The translations under genes and the position numbers were made by a program. Positions 35,346 through 43,279 of a DNA stretch of 64,000 nt are shown here, piece after piece (within the stretch, counting starts at the first letter, position 1; each line of letters opens with the position of its first letter). The stretch covers positions 62,001 to 126,000 of the forward strand of contig JANLOO010000007.1 of the NCBI GenBank assembly GCA_031366605.1, given 5' to 3'. The notes under the pieces are model-generated. The model searched no databases. It was given only the letters and a program-made list of their open reading frames with translations, and was not told the DNA's origin. This stretch comes from CALMEC01 sp031366605 (GTDB taxonomy: Bacteria > Actinomycetota > Thermoleophilia > Miltoncostaeales > Miltoncostaeaceae).

Positions 35346-37756
35346 CCGACGTGGTCATCGTCGGCGGTGGCATCGCCGGCCAGGCGGTCGCTGAACGCCT
35401 GCGTGAGTATCGCCACACCGGCACGATCACGATCCTCGCCGGTGAGGAACGGGCGCCGTACGACCGGGTGCAACTGTCCAAACTGCTCGAGGGCGCCGAC
35501 CCCGCAGATCTGCGCCTGCGACCCGAATCGTGGTACGACGATCACGACGTCACGCTCCGGCTCGGAGTCGTCGTCGATGCCATCGATCGATCGACCGCCT
35601 CGTTGTTGACGCGCTGTGGGGAGCGAATCCCCTACGGGCGACTGGTCGTGGCGACGGGGTCGGAGCCGCTGGTTCCACCGATTGTCGGATCCGACAAGGG
35701 CAACGTGTTCGTATTCCGCACGCCCGAAGACTGTGTCGGGATCCTCGCGGCCGCACGTGGCGCCAAACGGGTGTGTGTGCTGGGCGGCGGCCTGCTCGGG
35801 TTGGAGGCTGCCCGCGGCATCGTCGCGCACGGCATCCCGACGACGGTGGTGCATCTGATGGATCGCCTGATGGAACGGCAGCTCGACGGGCAGTCGGCGC
35901 GAATGCTGACCGAGCGCATGGCGGGACTGGACGTCGAGGTCTTGTTGGGGCGCTCGACGCAGGAGGTGATCGGCAACGGCGTCGTGACCGGGCTGCGGTT
36001 TGCCGATGGTGAGACCCTGGAGTGCGACGTGCTGGTCATCTCGGCAGGCATCCGCCCCAACGTCGAGCTTGCCCGCGCAGCCGGGCTCGACTGCAACCGT
36101 GGTGTCCTCGTGGATGACGCACTGGTGACCAGTGACCCGGCGGTGTTGGCGGTTGGGGAATGCGCGGAGCACCGTGGCGTCGTCCACGGGCTCGTCGCAC
36201 CGATCTTCGACCAGGCCAAGGTGGCGGCGGCGACGATCGCGGGCACCGCCACCGAGCCCTACGCGGGGTCCGTCCCCTCCGCGACGCTCAAGGTCATGGG
36301 TATCGATCTGGTGTCTGCCGGCAACGCGATGGCCGATGGTGGGGTTGCGTTGGTTGATCCCGAGCGCGGTGTGTACCGCCGGCTGGTCGTCACCGATGGC
36401 CGCGCGACGGGTGCGATTCTGATGGGTGACACCACCGGGGCCGAGGCCTTGCTGAGCTTGGTTGCCAGGTCGGCCGAGGTTGCCGATCCGCTCGAAGCGC
36501 TGGCCGAGGCCGCCAGGTCCGACGTCACCGCACTGTCGGACGACACGCAGATCTGTTCGTGCAACGGCGTGTCCAAGGGCGAGATCACGTGCGCCATCCG
36601 GGAACGTGGCCTCAAGGCGCCGTCCGAGGTGTACGCCGTCACCCGCGCGGGCACCGGCTGTGGCAGCTGCAAGTCGCTCGTCGCCAAGCTCGTCGAGGCC
36701 GAGACCGGCGCATCGGCCGCAGAGCCCGCGTACCTGTGCCCGTGCCGCATGCTGACGCGCGAGCAGGTGGCGGACACGATCCGCTCAGGCGGGCTGCGGT
36801 CCGCCAGCGATGTGGGCGATGCCTGTGGGGCCGGTCGCGACTGCGCCGCCTGCAAGCCGGCCGTCGCGTACCTGGTGTCGCTCGTCAACGCCAACCGGCA
36901 CGACGAGGAGCGCCAGGCCCGGTTCATCAACGACCGGGTCCACGCGAATATCCAACGCGACGGGACGTTCTCGGTCGTGCCGCGCATCTACGGTGGCGTC
37001 ACGAGCCCGGACGAGTTGCGGCGGATCGCCGACGTGGCCGATCGGTACGACGTGGGGATGGTCAAGATCACCGGAGGGCAGCGCATCGATCTTCTCGGCG
37101 TCCGCAAGGACCAGCTGCCCGACATCTGGCGCGACCTGGGAATGCCGTCAGGGCACGCGTACGCCAAGGCGGTCCGCACCGTCAAGACCTGTGTCGGCAC
37201 AGACTTCTGTCGCTTTGGCATCGGCGACGCCATCGGGTTGGGCATCGAACTCGAGAAGGCGTGGGAGGGCATCCACACCCCGCACAAGGTCAAGTCGGCG
37301 GTCTCGGGCTGCCCGCGCAACTGTGCTGAGTCGTTGGTCAAAGACATCGGCATCGTCGCCGTCGAGGGCGGTTGGGAGATTCTGATCGGTGGGGCTGCCG
37401 GTGCCACAGTCCGGCGCGGAGACCTGTTGGCCCGGGTCGACAACGGTCAAGAGGTGCTGAGCGTCGCGTCCACGTTCCTGCAGTACTACCGCGAGAACGC
37501 CGACTACCTGGAGCGCACGTACGCATTCGTCGAACGCGTCGGCATCGATGTTGTTCGCACGGCGGTGTTGGACGAGGAGTCCGGTGAGCCCCAAGCGCTC
37601 CGCGAGCGGTTTGCGCTTGCCAAGGCCGCCGTCGGCGATCCGTGGAAGGACGCCGCCGCCGCACCTGACGGGGCGTTCACCGATCTGGGCGAGGACCCCG
37701 AGCCGGCGCTGGTCGGTCCGCCCGCAGACGGTGTGATGGTGGGGAGGGGCGCATGA
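35342..37756 (+). CDS. nirB: Assimilatory nitrite reductase, large subunit
   Basis: This 804-residue enzyme reduces nitrite to ammonium in the cytoplasm. Order of parts: FAD site (VGGGIAGQ, residues 7-14), NAD(P) site (GGGLLGLEAA, about 141), a first BFD-type [2Fe-2S] site (CSCNGVSKGEI plus CGSC, about 403-445), a second (CPCRMLTREQV plus CAAC, about 460-515), then the nitrite/sulfite reductase half with 4Fe-4S/siroheme Cys in CVGTDFCRFG (about 617 and 623) and SGCPRNCAES (about 657 and 661). Both BFD sites keep four Cys. The GTG start overlaps the small Cys-protein stop; the end overlaps nirD by ATGA. Confidence 0.95.
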   Translation: MTDVVIVGGGIAGQAVAERLREYRHTGTITILAGEERAPYDRVQLSKLLEGADPADLRLRPESWYDDHDVTLRLGVVVDAIDRSTASLLTRCGERIPYGRLVVATGSEPLVPPIVGSDKGNVFVFRTPEDCVGILAAARGAKRVCVLGGGLLGLEAARGIVAHGIPTTVVHLMDRLMERQLDGQSARMLTERMAGLDVEVLLGRSTQEVIGNGVVTGLRFADGETLECDVLVISAGIRPNVELARAAGLDCNRGVLVDDALVTSDPAVLAVGECAEHRGVVHGLVAPIFDQAKVAAATIAGTATEPYAGSVPSATLKVMGIDLVSAGNAMADGGVALVDPERGVYRRLVVTDGRATGAILMGDTTGAEALLSLVARSAEVADPLEALAEAARSDVTALSDDTQICSCNGVSKGEITCAIRERGLKAPSEVYAVTRAGTGCGSCKSLVAKLVEAETGASAAEPAYLCPCRMLTREQVADTIRSGGLRSASDVGDACGAGRDCAACKPAVAYLVSLVNANRHDEERQARFINDRVHANIQRDGTFSVVPRIYGGVTSPDELRRIADVADRYDVGMVKITGGQRIDLLGVRKDQLPDIWRDLGMPSGHAYAKAVRTVKTCVGTDFCRFGIGDAIGLGIELEKAWEGIHTPHKVKSAVSGCPRNCAESLVKDIGIVAVEGGWEILIGGAAGATVRRGDLLARVDNGQEVLSVASTFLQYYRENADYLERTYAFVERVGIDVVRTAVLDEESGEPQALRERFALAKAAVGDPWKDAAAAPDGAFTDLGEDPEPALVGPPADGVMVGRGA

Positions 37757-38076
37757 GCGTCAAAGAAGAGCGTCTGGTTGCGGTCGGTCGGGTTGAGGAC
37801 ATCCCGCTCAACGAGGGCAAGGCCGTCACGGTCGCGGGCAGGGCCATCGCGTTGTTTCACACGGACGACGGCTTTCGCGCGATCGCGGCGCTGTGCCCAC
37901 ACCGCGGGGGTCCGCTCGCCGACGGGCTCGTCGGTGGCGGTGTCGTCATCTGCCCGCTGCACGGTTGGCGCATCGACCTGTCGTGTGGTGACGTGGTCGC
38001 AGGCGGCGAGGGTTCGGTCCCCGTGTACCCGGTGGTCGAACGCGACGGGTGGCTGTACCTCGAGGTCGGCCCGTGA
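37753..38076 (+). CDS. nirD: Nitrite reductase small subunit (Rieske type)
   Basis: This 107-residue Rieske protein has the two cluster boxes CPHRGGPL and CPLHGWRID, so it can bind a [2Fe-2S] cluster. Many enterobacterial NirD proteins have lost these ligands, so this is the cluster-bearing type. It is coupled to nirB (ATGA) and to the ferredoxin reductase (GTGA). Confidence 0.92.
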   Translation: MSVKEERLVAVGRVEDIPLNEGKAVTVAGRAIALFHTDDGFRAIAALCPHRGGPLADGLVGGGVVICPLHGWRIDLSCGDVVAGGEGSVPVYPVVERDGWLYLEVGP

Positions 38077-39434
38077 GCCCGGCGCGGGTTGCGATCATCG
38101 GTGCGGGGCCATCCGGTTTCTACGCAGCCGAAGCGTTGCTCGAATATTCGGGACGCCCGATTCAGGTCGACATGTTCGATCGCCTGCCGACGCCCTTCGG
38201 CCTGGTCCGTGGCGGCGTGGCACCCGACCACCAGAAGATCAAGTCGGTCACGCGCGTCTACGACAAGATCGCCATGCGGCCGGGTTTCCGTTTTCTCGGC
38301 AACGTGACGTTCGGCGTTGACTTGACCTGTGCGGACATGCAAACCCACTACCACGCCGTCGTCGTCGCGTCGGGTGCCGACACGGATCGTCGGATGGGCA
38401 TCCCGGGTGAGGATGCTGCGGGGAGTCACGCGGCCACGGACTTCGTCGGGTGGTACAACGGCCAACCTGAGCGTGCCGAACTGCGCTTTGACTTGTCCCA
38501 CGAGCACGCCGTCGTCGTGGGCAACGGCAACGTGGCGGTCGATGTCGCGCGCATCCTGGTCGCAGGAGCGGACGCACTCGCTGCGACGGACATCGCTGAT
38601 CACGCGCTCGATGCCCTGGCCCGCAGTGCGGTCCGCCACGTGGATGTGCTGGGTCGCCGTGGCCCGGCGCAGGCCGCGTTCACGCCCAAAGAGATCCGTG
38701 AGCTCGCGGAGCTGCCGGGTGTCGCGCTGGTCGTGGATCCCGCCGATCTCGCGTTGGACGCGGTTTCCGAGGCCCACCTGGATGACGATGCGCGCAAGGT
38801 GATGACGGCGCTCCACACGGTCGCGGGTCGCACCCCGGCGTCCGGTGACCGCGTCGTTCGACTGCGGTTCCTTTGTGCGCCGATGGCGATTGTGGGAACA
38901 GGGCGGGTCCAGGGCGTCGAGCTCGGCGACAACGTGATCGTCGACGACGATGGTCCGCGGGCGCAGCCCACCGGCAGGTCCGCGTTCGTGCCCGCCGGCT
39001 TGGTGCTCCGCGCGATCGGCTATCGCGGCACAGCGACTCCGGGTCTGGCGTTCGACGAGCGGCGGGGCGTCATCCCCAGTCGCGATGGTCGCATCCTCGA
39101 TTCTGTTGACGGCGCATCGCATGTCGGGTGGTACGTGGCGGGGTGGATCAAACGTGGCCCGACCGGTGTGATCGGCACCAACAAACCCGATGCCCGCAGC
39201 ACGGTCCAATCACTCCTCGCGGACCTCGAGTCCGGCGTGCTCCCGACGCCGCCCGTGTCCTCAGAGAACCTCGATCGACTTCTGGCCGAGCGCTGCGACC
39301 GCGTCGTGAGCTACGACGACTGGCAGGTGCTCGACGCGATCGAGCGCAAAGCCGGCGATCGGGACGGCCGCCCCCGGCGCAAGTTCACGACCGTCGCAGC
39401 GATGCTCGGCGCGCTTGACGGAGCCGTCGCATGA
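38073..39434 (+). CDS. FprA-type ferredoxin-NADP+ reductase
   Basis: This 453-residue flavoprotein is of the adrenodoxin-reductase/FprA family: FAD motif IIGAGPSGFYAAEALL, then FDRLPTPFGLVRGGVAPDHQ, the NADP motif VVGNGNVAVDVARIL and the C-terminal GWIKRGPTGVIGTNKPDA. It moves electrons between NADPH and ferredoxin. The position between nirD and cobA, with GTGA and ATGA overlaps, indicates that it supplies electrons for nitrite (or nitrate) reduction, perhaps through the small Cys protein or a ferredoxin encoded elsewhere. The GTG at 38073 gives the usual N-terminus. Confidence 0.9.
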   Translation: MSPARVAIIGAGPSGFYAAEALLEYSGRPIQVDMFDRLPTPFGLVRGGVAPDHQKIKSVTRVYDKIAMRPGFRFLGNVTFGVDLTCADMQTHYHAVVVASGADTDRRMGIPGEDAAGSHAATDFVGWYNGQPERAELRFDLSHEHAVVVGNGNVAVDVARILVAGADALAATDIADHALDALARSAVRHVDVLGRRGPAQAAFTPKEIRELAELPGVALVVDPADLALDAVSEAHLDDDARKVMTALHTVAGRTPASGDRVVRLRFLCAPMAIVGTGRVQGVELGDNVIVDDDGPRAQPTGRSAFVPAGLVLRAIGYRGTATPGLAFDERRGVIPSRDGRILDSVDGASHVGWYVAGWIKRGPTGVIGTNKPDARSTVQSLLADLESGVLPTPPVSSENLDRLLAERCDRVVSYDDWQVLDAIERKAGDRDGRPRRKFTTVAAMLGALDGAVA

Positions 39435-40195
39435 CCCCGGGTGTCGTCTACCTGGTGGGAGCCGGCCCCGGGGATCCTGACCTCATCACCGTGCGCGGCC
39501 TGCGCTTGATCGAGTCCGCGCGGGTGATCGTCCACGATCGTCTCGGCACCGAAGGCCTGCTCGCGTTGGCGCCGCCGGACTGCGTCATGGTGGACGCCGG
39601 CAAGGCTCCGGGCACGCACTGCCTGACCCAACACCAGATCTGTGATGCGCTCATCGCCCTCGCGCGCACAGGCCAGGATGTCGTGCGACTCAAGGGTGGC
39701 GACCCGTTCGTGTTCGGTCGCGGTGGCGAAGAGGCGATCGCCCTGTCCCAGGCGGGTATCCGCTGCGAGGTCGTGCCCGGTGTCAGCAGCGCGTTCGCAG
39801 TGCCGGCCGGCATCGGTATCCCCGTCACGCATCGGGGCCTGGCCCGAACGGTGACCGTCGCAAGCGGCCACGACGACCCGACGTCACCGGCTGCGGCCGA
39901 GCGGTGGCGCGCCTTGGCCGCGGTGCCCGGCACCCTGGTCCTGCTGATGGCGATGGGCAACTTGGACGGCATCACCCGGGCGCTGGTCGCGGGCGGACGT
40001 CCCGCCGACGAGCCCGCAGCAGCAGTCCATCAGGGCCGGACGGCCGCCGAACGGTCAGTCGTCGCAACGCTCGCAACCCTTGCCGAAACATGCCGACGTG
40101 AAACCATCGGCAACCCGGCCGTGGTGATCATCGGCCCGGTCGTCGCGCTTGCAGCCAACGAATCGTTGGTCACAACCGCCGACGCGACAGCCTGA
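39431..40195 (+). CDS. cobA: Uroporphyrinogen-III C-methyltransferase
   Basis: This 254-residue SUMT makes precorrin-2, the precursor of the siroheme needed by NirB. Signatures are YLVGAGPGDPDLITVRGL, VRLKGGDPFVFGRGGEE and GVSSAFAVPAGIGIPVTHRG. No CysG-type dehydrogenase/ferrochelatase domain is attached, so another protein must finish siroheme. It is the last gene of the overlapping operon (ATGA with the reductase). No clear terminator is seen in the short gap to arsR. Confidence 0.93.
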   Translation: MTPGVVYLVGAGPGDPDLITVRGLRLIESARVIVHDRLGTEGLLALAPPDCVMVDAGKAPGTHCLTQHQICDALIALARTGQDVVRLKGGDPFVFGRGGEEAIALSQAGIRCEVVPGVSSAFAVPAGIGIPVTHRGLARTVTVASGHDDPTSPAAAERWRALAAVPGTLVLLMAMGNLDGITRALVAGGRPADEPAAAVHQGRTAAERSVVATLATLAETCRRETIGNPAVVIIGPVVALAANESLVTTADATA

Positions 40196-40250
40196 CCCCG
40201 GCTGTCCGTGTCCGCGTCGGCGTTGCATCCGCTCCGAACGTGGTGCGACA

Positions 40251-40631
40251 TCATCGAGCGGTGGTGCTCCCTGGCTGCGAGCGCTCGAACTGCTCCGCCG
40301 GGGCGTGGAGCAGTTCGGTCAGCTCCGCCGTCCGCCGTGCCAGTCCGTCACAGACGATCTCGCAGAGGGTGAACACCGTCGGATCGGCGATTGCGTAGAC
40401 CACGCGGTTGCCGTCCTTCCGTCGGTTGACGACCCCCGCGTCGTAGAGCACGCCGAGGTGCTTGGAGATGTTCTGCTGCGTGCTCGCGAGCACCGCGACG
40501 AGTTCGCCGACGCTCTGCTCCCCACCCCGCAGGTGGTCGAGTAGGCGGATCCGCATCGGCTCGCCGATGACGCGGAAGCGACGTGCGACCAGTTCGACGA
40601 GGCGATCGGGGAGGGGATGCGGTGGTGCCAC
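40251..40631 (-). CDS. ArsR-family repressor (BigR/SqrR-like context)
   Basis: This 126-residue winged-helix regulator has the recognition region STQQNISKHLGVLYDAG and the wing KDGNRVVYAI. Cys90 and Cys94 (LCEIVC) lie in the last helix, where thiol-sensing ArsR proteins carry reactive Cys. It is divergent from DUF302, rhodanese-MBL and TauE genes, the arrangement of persulfide-responsive BigR/SqrR loci. The shared 100-nt gap contains a perfect inverted repeat. The inducer is inferred to be sulfide/persulfide; a metal is an alternative. Confidence 0.85.
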   Translation of the reverse strand: MAPPHPLPDRLVELVARRFRVIGEPMRIRLLDHLRGGEQSVGELVAVLASTQQNISKHLGVLYDAGVVNRRKDGNRVVYAIADPTVFTLCEIVCDGLARRTAELTELLHAPAEQFERSQPGSTTAR

Positions 40632-40659
40632 GAGTCGGTGTTCCTTCCGGAGACATAGA

Positions 40660-40683
40660 ACAACTAGTAAGTAGTATAGTTGT
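40660..40683. promoter_or_regulatory. Probable ArsR operator/promoter
   Basis: A perfect 7-bp inverted repeat, ACAACTA and TAGTTGT with a 10-nt spacer, lies in an AT-rich island inside very GC-rich DNA, in the divergent gap between the ArsR gene and the DUF302 gene. It has the size and place of an ArsR-family operator overlapping the -35/-10 area. Confidence 0.65.
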
Positions 40684-40733
40684 CAGCGACGGTTGCAAGT
40701 CGACTGATCACAACCGAACTTCGAGGACCCGAG

Positions 40734-41126
40734 ATGCAGATCACCGCATATGCCATCACCCGCACGCTCGACGCACCGTTCGACGCGTCCGTTCAGCGTG
40801 TCACCGAGGCCCTCGCGGCCGAAGGTTTCGGGGTGTTGACGACGATCGACGTTCAGGCGACGATGAAGCAGAAGCTCGACCTGGACGTTCCCCCGTACAT
40901 GATCCTGGGAGCCTGCAATCCCACTTTGGCGCGTGCCGGCCTCGCAACCGAGCCGGACCTCGGTGTGCTCCTGCCGTGCAACGTCGTTGTGCGCACTGAC
41001 GGCGATCGGACGGCTGTTGCAGCGATGGAGCCGCTTGCGGCCATGCGACTCGCGGGGAATCCGGCCTTGGAACCGCTCGCGGCCGAGGCGCGTGAGCGGA
41101 TCGAGCGTGCGATTGCGAGCCTCTGA
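40734..41126 (+). CDS. DUF302 protein
   Basis: This 130-residue protein has the DUF302 fold: FDASVQRVTEALAAEGFGVLT and the motif DVPPYMILGACNPTLARAGL, with LLPCNVVV. The Cys in GACNP is conserved in the family. Function is unknown, but DUF302 genes often accompany rhodanese and sulfur genes. The ATG at 40734 has GAGGA upstream. It is the first gene of the operon, 15 nt before the rhodanese-MBL gene. Confidence 0.85.
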   Translation: MQITAYAITRTLDAPFDASVQRVTEALAAEGFGVLTTIDVQATMKQKLDLDVPPYMILGACNPTLARAGLATEPDLGVLLPCNVVVRTDGDRTAVAAMEPLAAMRLAGNPALEPLAAEARERIERAIASL

Positions 41127-41141
41127 GATCGGAGTGAGCAC

Positions 41142-42341
41142 ATGAGCGATCTGTCGGATCGCGTTGACGAGATCGACCCGGACGCATTCGAGCGCGAGTT
41201 GCGCGACGGGGCGGACGTGGTCGTGATCGACACACGCGATCGTGATGCGTTTGCCGAATGGCATGTCGATGCGGGCGATGCGCAGCTGCTGAACATGCCC
41301 GAGTCTGAACTCGTCGCCGACCCTGACACCATGCTCGTCGGCATGCCCGCGGACGCGCGGCTGCGCGTGATCTGCAACGCCGGAAACGCGTCCCGCCGGG
41401 TGGCGGCCGCATTGGACGGACATGCGCGGGAGGCGCTCAGCGTCCGCGACGGGCTGATCGGGTGGTCGCGTGTGTTGCAGCACGACGAGGTCCCCTTGCC
41501 CGGTTCGGTCACCCTGTTGCAGTTTCGGCGCGAGGCCCGGGGGTGCCTGTCGTATCTCGTCCTCGCAGGTGGTGAGGCGCTGGTGGTGGATCCATCCGCA
41601 AATGTGCAGCCGTACATCGACGAGGCCATGGCGCGCGGCGCTCGCATCGTGCGCGTGCTCGACACGCATGTCCACGCGGACCACCTCTCAGGCGCACGCG
41701 AGCTGGCCCGCCGGACCGGTGCGGCATTGCACCTGAGCGATGGGGCGCTTGCCCGTGGGGTCACATACGCGGCCGAGGTGACGGCGGTCACCGACGGCGA
41801 TGCATTGGCATTGGGGAGCGAGACGGTGCGGGTCGTCGCCTTGCCCGGTCACACGAGCGACATGACGGGAATCCTGATCGGCGAAGAGGTCTTGATCGGC
41901 GGCGACTCGCTATTCGCCGACGGCGTCGCCCGCCCGGACCTGGAGAGCGGTGACGAGGGCGCCGCGACGGCGGCTCGGCAGCTGCACCGCACGCTGCGCG
42001 AGCGTGTCGCGGGGCTGCCCGACACCACGCGATTGGCGCCGTGTCACTACCCGGGCGGCCGCCGTGCAGGCGCGCTTGCGCCGCCGCTTGGCGAGGTGCG
42101 GGCCGCAGTGGCCGAACTCGCGCTTGACGAGGACGCGTTTGTCGAGCGCGTGTTGTCGGCGATGCCGCCCCGGCCGGCGAACTACCTGTCCATCATCGGT
42201 CGGAACCTCGGGGACGATGTGTCCGAGGAGGACGCCGCCCGGCTCGAGATCGGTGCGAACAACTGCGCGGCCAACTCCGGCCGGGCTGCAGGCGCCAGCC
42301 GGGCCATTGTCGGTTTGGCTCCTGAGGTGAGCAACGACTGA
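41142..42341 (+). CDS. Rhodanese-metallo-beta-lactamase fusion (persulfide dioxygenase-like)
   Basis: This 399-residue protein starts with a rhodanese domain (about 10-125) with the loop CNAGNASRR supplying the active Cys. An MBL-fold domain (about 130-320) follows with THVHADHLSG (HxHxDH), PGHTSDM and GGDSLFADG, and a C-terminal extension ends with PRPANYLSIIGRNLG. The order is the same as in bacterial ETHE1-like persulfide dioxygenase relatives that oxidise glutathione or low-molecular-weight persulfides. In actinobacteria the thiol may be mycothiol or CoA. It lies between DUF302 and TauE. Confidence 0.88.
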   Translation: MSDLSDRVDEIDPDAFERELRDGADVVVIDTRDRDAFAEWHVDAGDAQLLNMPESELVADPDTMLVGMPADARLRVICNAGNASRRVAAALDGHAREALSVRDGLIGWSRVLQHDEVPLPGSVTLLQFRREARGCLSYLVLAGGEALVVDPSANVQPYIDEAMARGARIVRVLDTHVHADHLSGARELARRTGAALHLSDGALARGVTYAAEVTAVTDGDALALGSETVRVVALPGHTSDMTGILIGEEVLIGGDSLFADGVARPDLESGDEGAATAARQLHRTLRERVAGLPDTTRLAPCHYPGGRRAGALAPPLGEVRAAVAELALDEDAFVERVLSAMPPRPANYLSIIGRNLGDDVSEEDAARLEIGANNCAANSGRAAGASRAIVGLAPEVSND

Positions 42342-42342
42342 C

Positions 42343-43116
42343 GTGCTCATCGCCGTGGTGTCCGGCGGGCTGCTCGGCATCACGCTGGGCACCGTCGGCG
42401 GGGGCGGTGCGGTCCTGGCCGTGCCGGTGCTCGTCTACCTGTTGGGGCAGTCGGTACACGCGGCGACGACCAGCTCGCTCATCATCGTCGTCGCAGCCGC
42501 AGGTGTCGCCGCGGTCGGGCATGCACGCCGCGGAGCGGTGTGCTGGAGGCTTGCGGTCACGTTCGCCGTGTCAGCGTTCCCGGGCAGCATCGTCGGCACG
42601 ATTGGCAACCGTGCCGTGGCCGGAGAACGCCTGCTCGGGGCATTTGCCGTGTTGCTCGTCGCCGTGGCGGTGCTCACCTGGCGGAGGGGCGGGGCGGCCG
42701 TCGCAGACATCGCCGAGAAGTGTCCGCAGATGCGACTGGGGGTCGTGGCGCTAGCAGGTCTCGGTGTGGGCGTCCTGACCGGACTGTTCGGCGTAGGCGG
42801 GGGTTTCGCCGTGGTGCCTGCGCTCGCGTTCGGCCTGCGGGTGCCGTTTCGCCGCGCGATCGCCACGAGCCTCATCATCGTGACGGTGGTGTCGGCGGTC
42901 GGTCTGGTGGAGCATCTCGTGGCGGGCGCCAACGTCGCGTGGGGGACAGCGCTTCCATTCGCGGCTGCCGCCATGGTCACCGCATCATTCGGCGGGCGGT
43001 TCGCGGCGCACCTGCGGCGCCGCACACTCGCACGTGGGTTCGCCGCTCTGCTGACCGGCGTCGCCGTCTACCTGCTGGTCTCGGTGATCGCCTTGGGTGG
43101 CCCGCCACACGGATGA
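42343..43116 (+). CDS. TauE/SafE-family sulfite/anion exporter
   Basis: This 257-residue membrane protein has about eight helices and two repeated Gly-rich motifs, GITLGTVGGGGAVLAVPVLV and GVLTGLFGVGGGFAVVPAL, as in TauE/SafE (DUF81). It starts with a GTG two bases after the upstream stop. In persulfide operons the family exports sulfite formed by persulfide oxidation. Substrate is inferred from context. Confidence 0.88.
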   Translation: MLIAVVSGGLLGITLGTVGGGGAVLAVPVLVYLLGQSVHAATTSSLIIVVAAAGVAAVGHARRGAVCWRLAVTFAVSAFPGSIVGTIGNRAVAGERLLGAFAVLLVAVAVLTWRRGGAAVADIAEKCPQMRLGVVALAGLGVGVLTGLFGVGGGFAVVPALAFGLRVPFRRAIATSLIIVTVVSAVGLVEHLVAGANVAWGTALPFAAAAMVTASFGGRFAAHLRRRTLARGFAALLTGVAVYLLVSVIALGGPPHG

Positions 43117-43122
43117 ACAGGG

Positions 43123-43274
43123 TCCGTCAAGGAACGACTGCAACGTTTGACGGCTGCAACCCGTCGCAATACGCCGTCGGCGAGATCGCTGTGACCACCA
43201 GTGGCAACGAGGCTCGCCAACACCGTCTGCCTCGGTTCGCTCGCCCTCCGTCACAGTGGTTGTTCCTTGACGGA
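43123..43274. repeat. 152-bp element with 13-bp perfect terminal inverted repeats
   Basis: TCCGTCAAGGAAC at 43123-43135 and its exact reverse complement at 43262-43274 bound 126 nt of non-coding sequence. Imperfect matching extends outward (AGGG before the left arm, CCCT after the right). It fills the gap between the convergent TauE and metalloprotease genes. It could be a small non-autonomous mobile element (MITE-like), or a long bidirectional terminator. No other copy was noticed in the window. Confidence 0.55.
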
Positions 43275-43279
43275 TCCCT

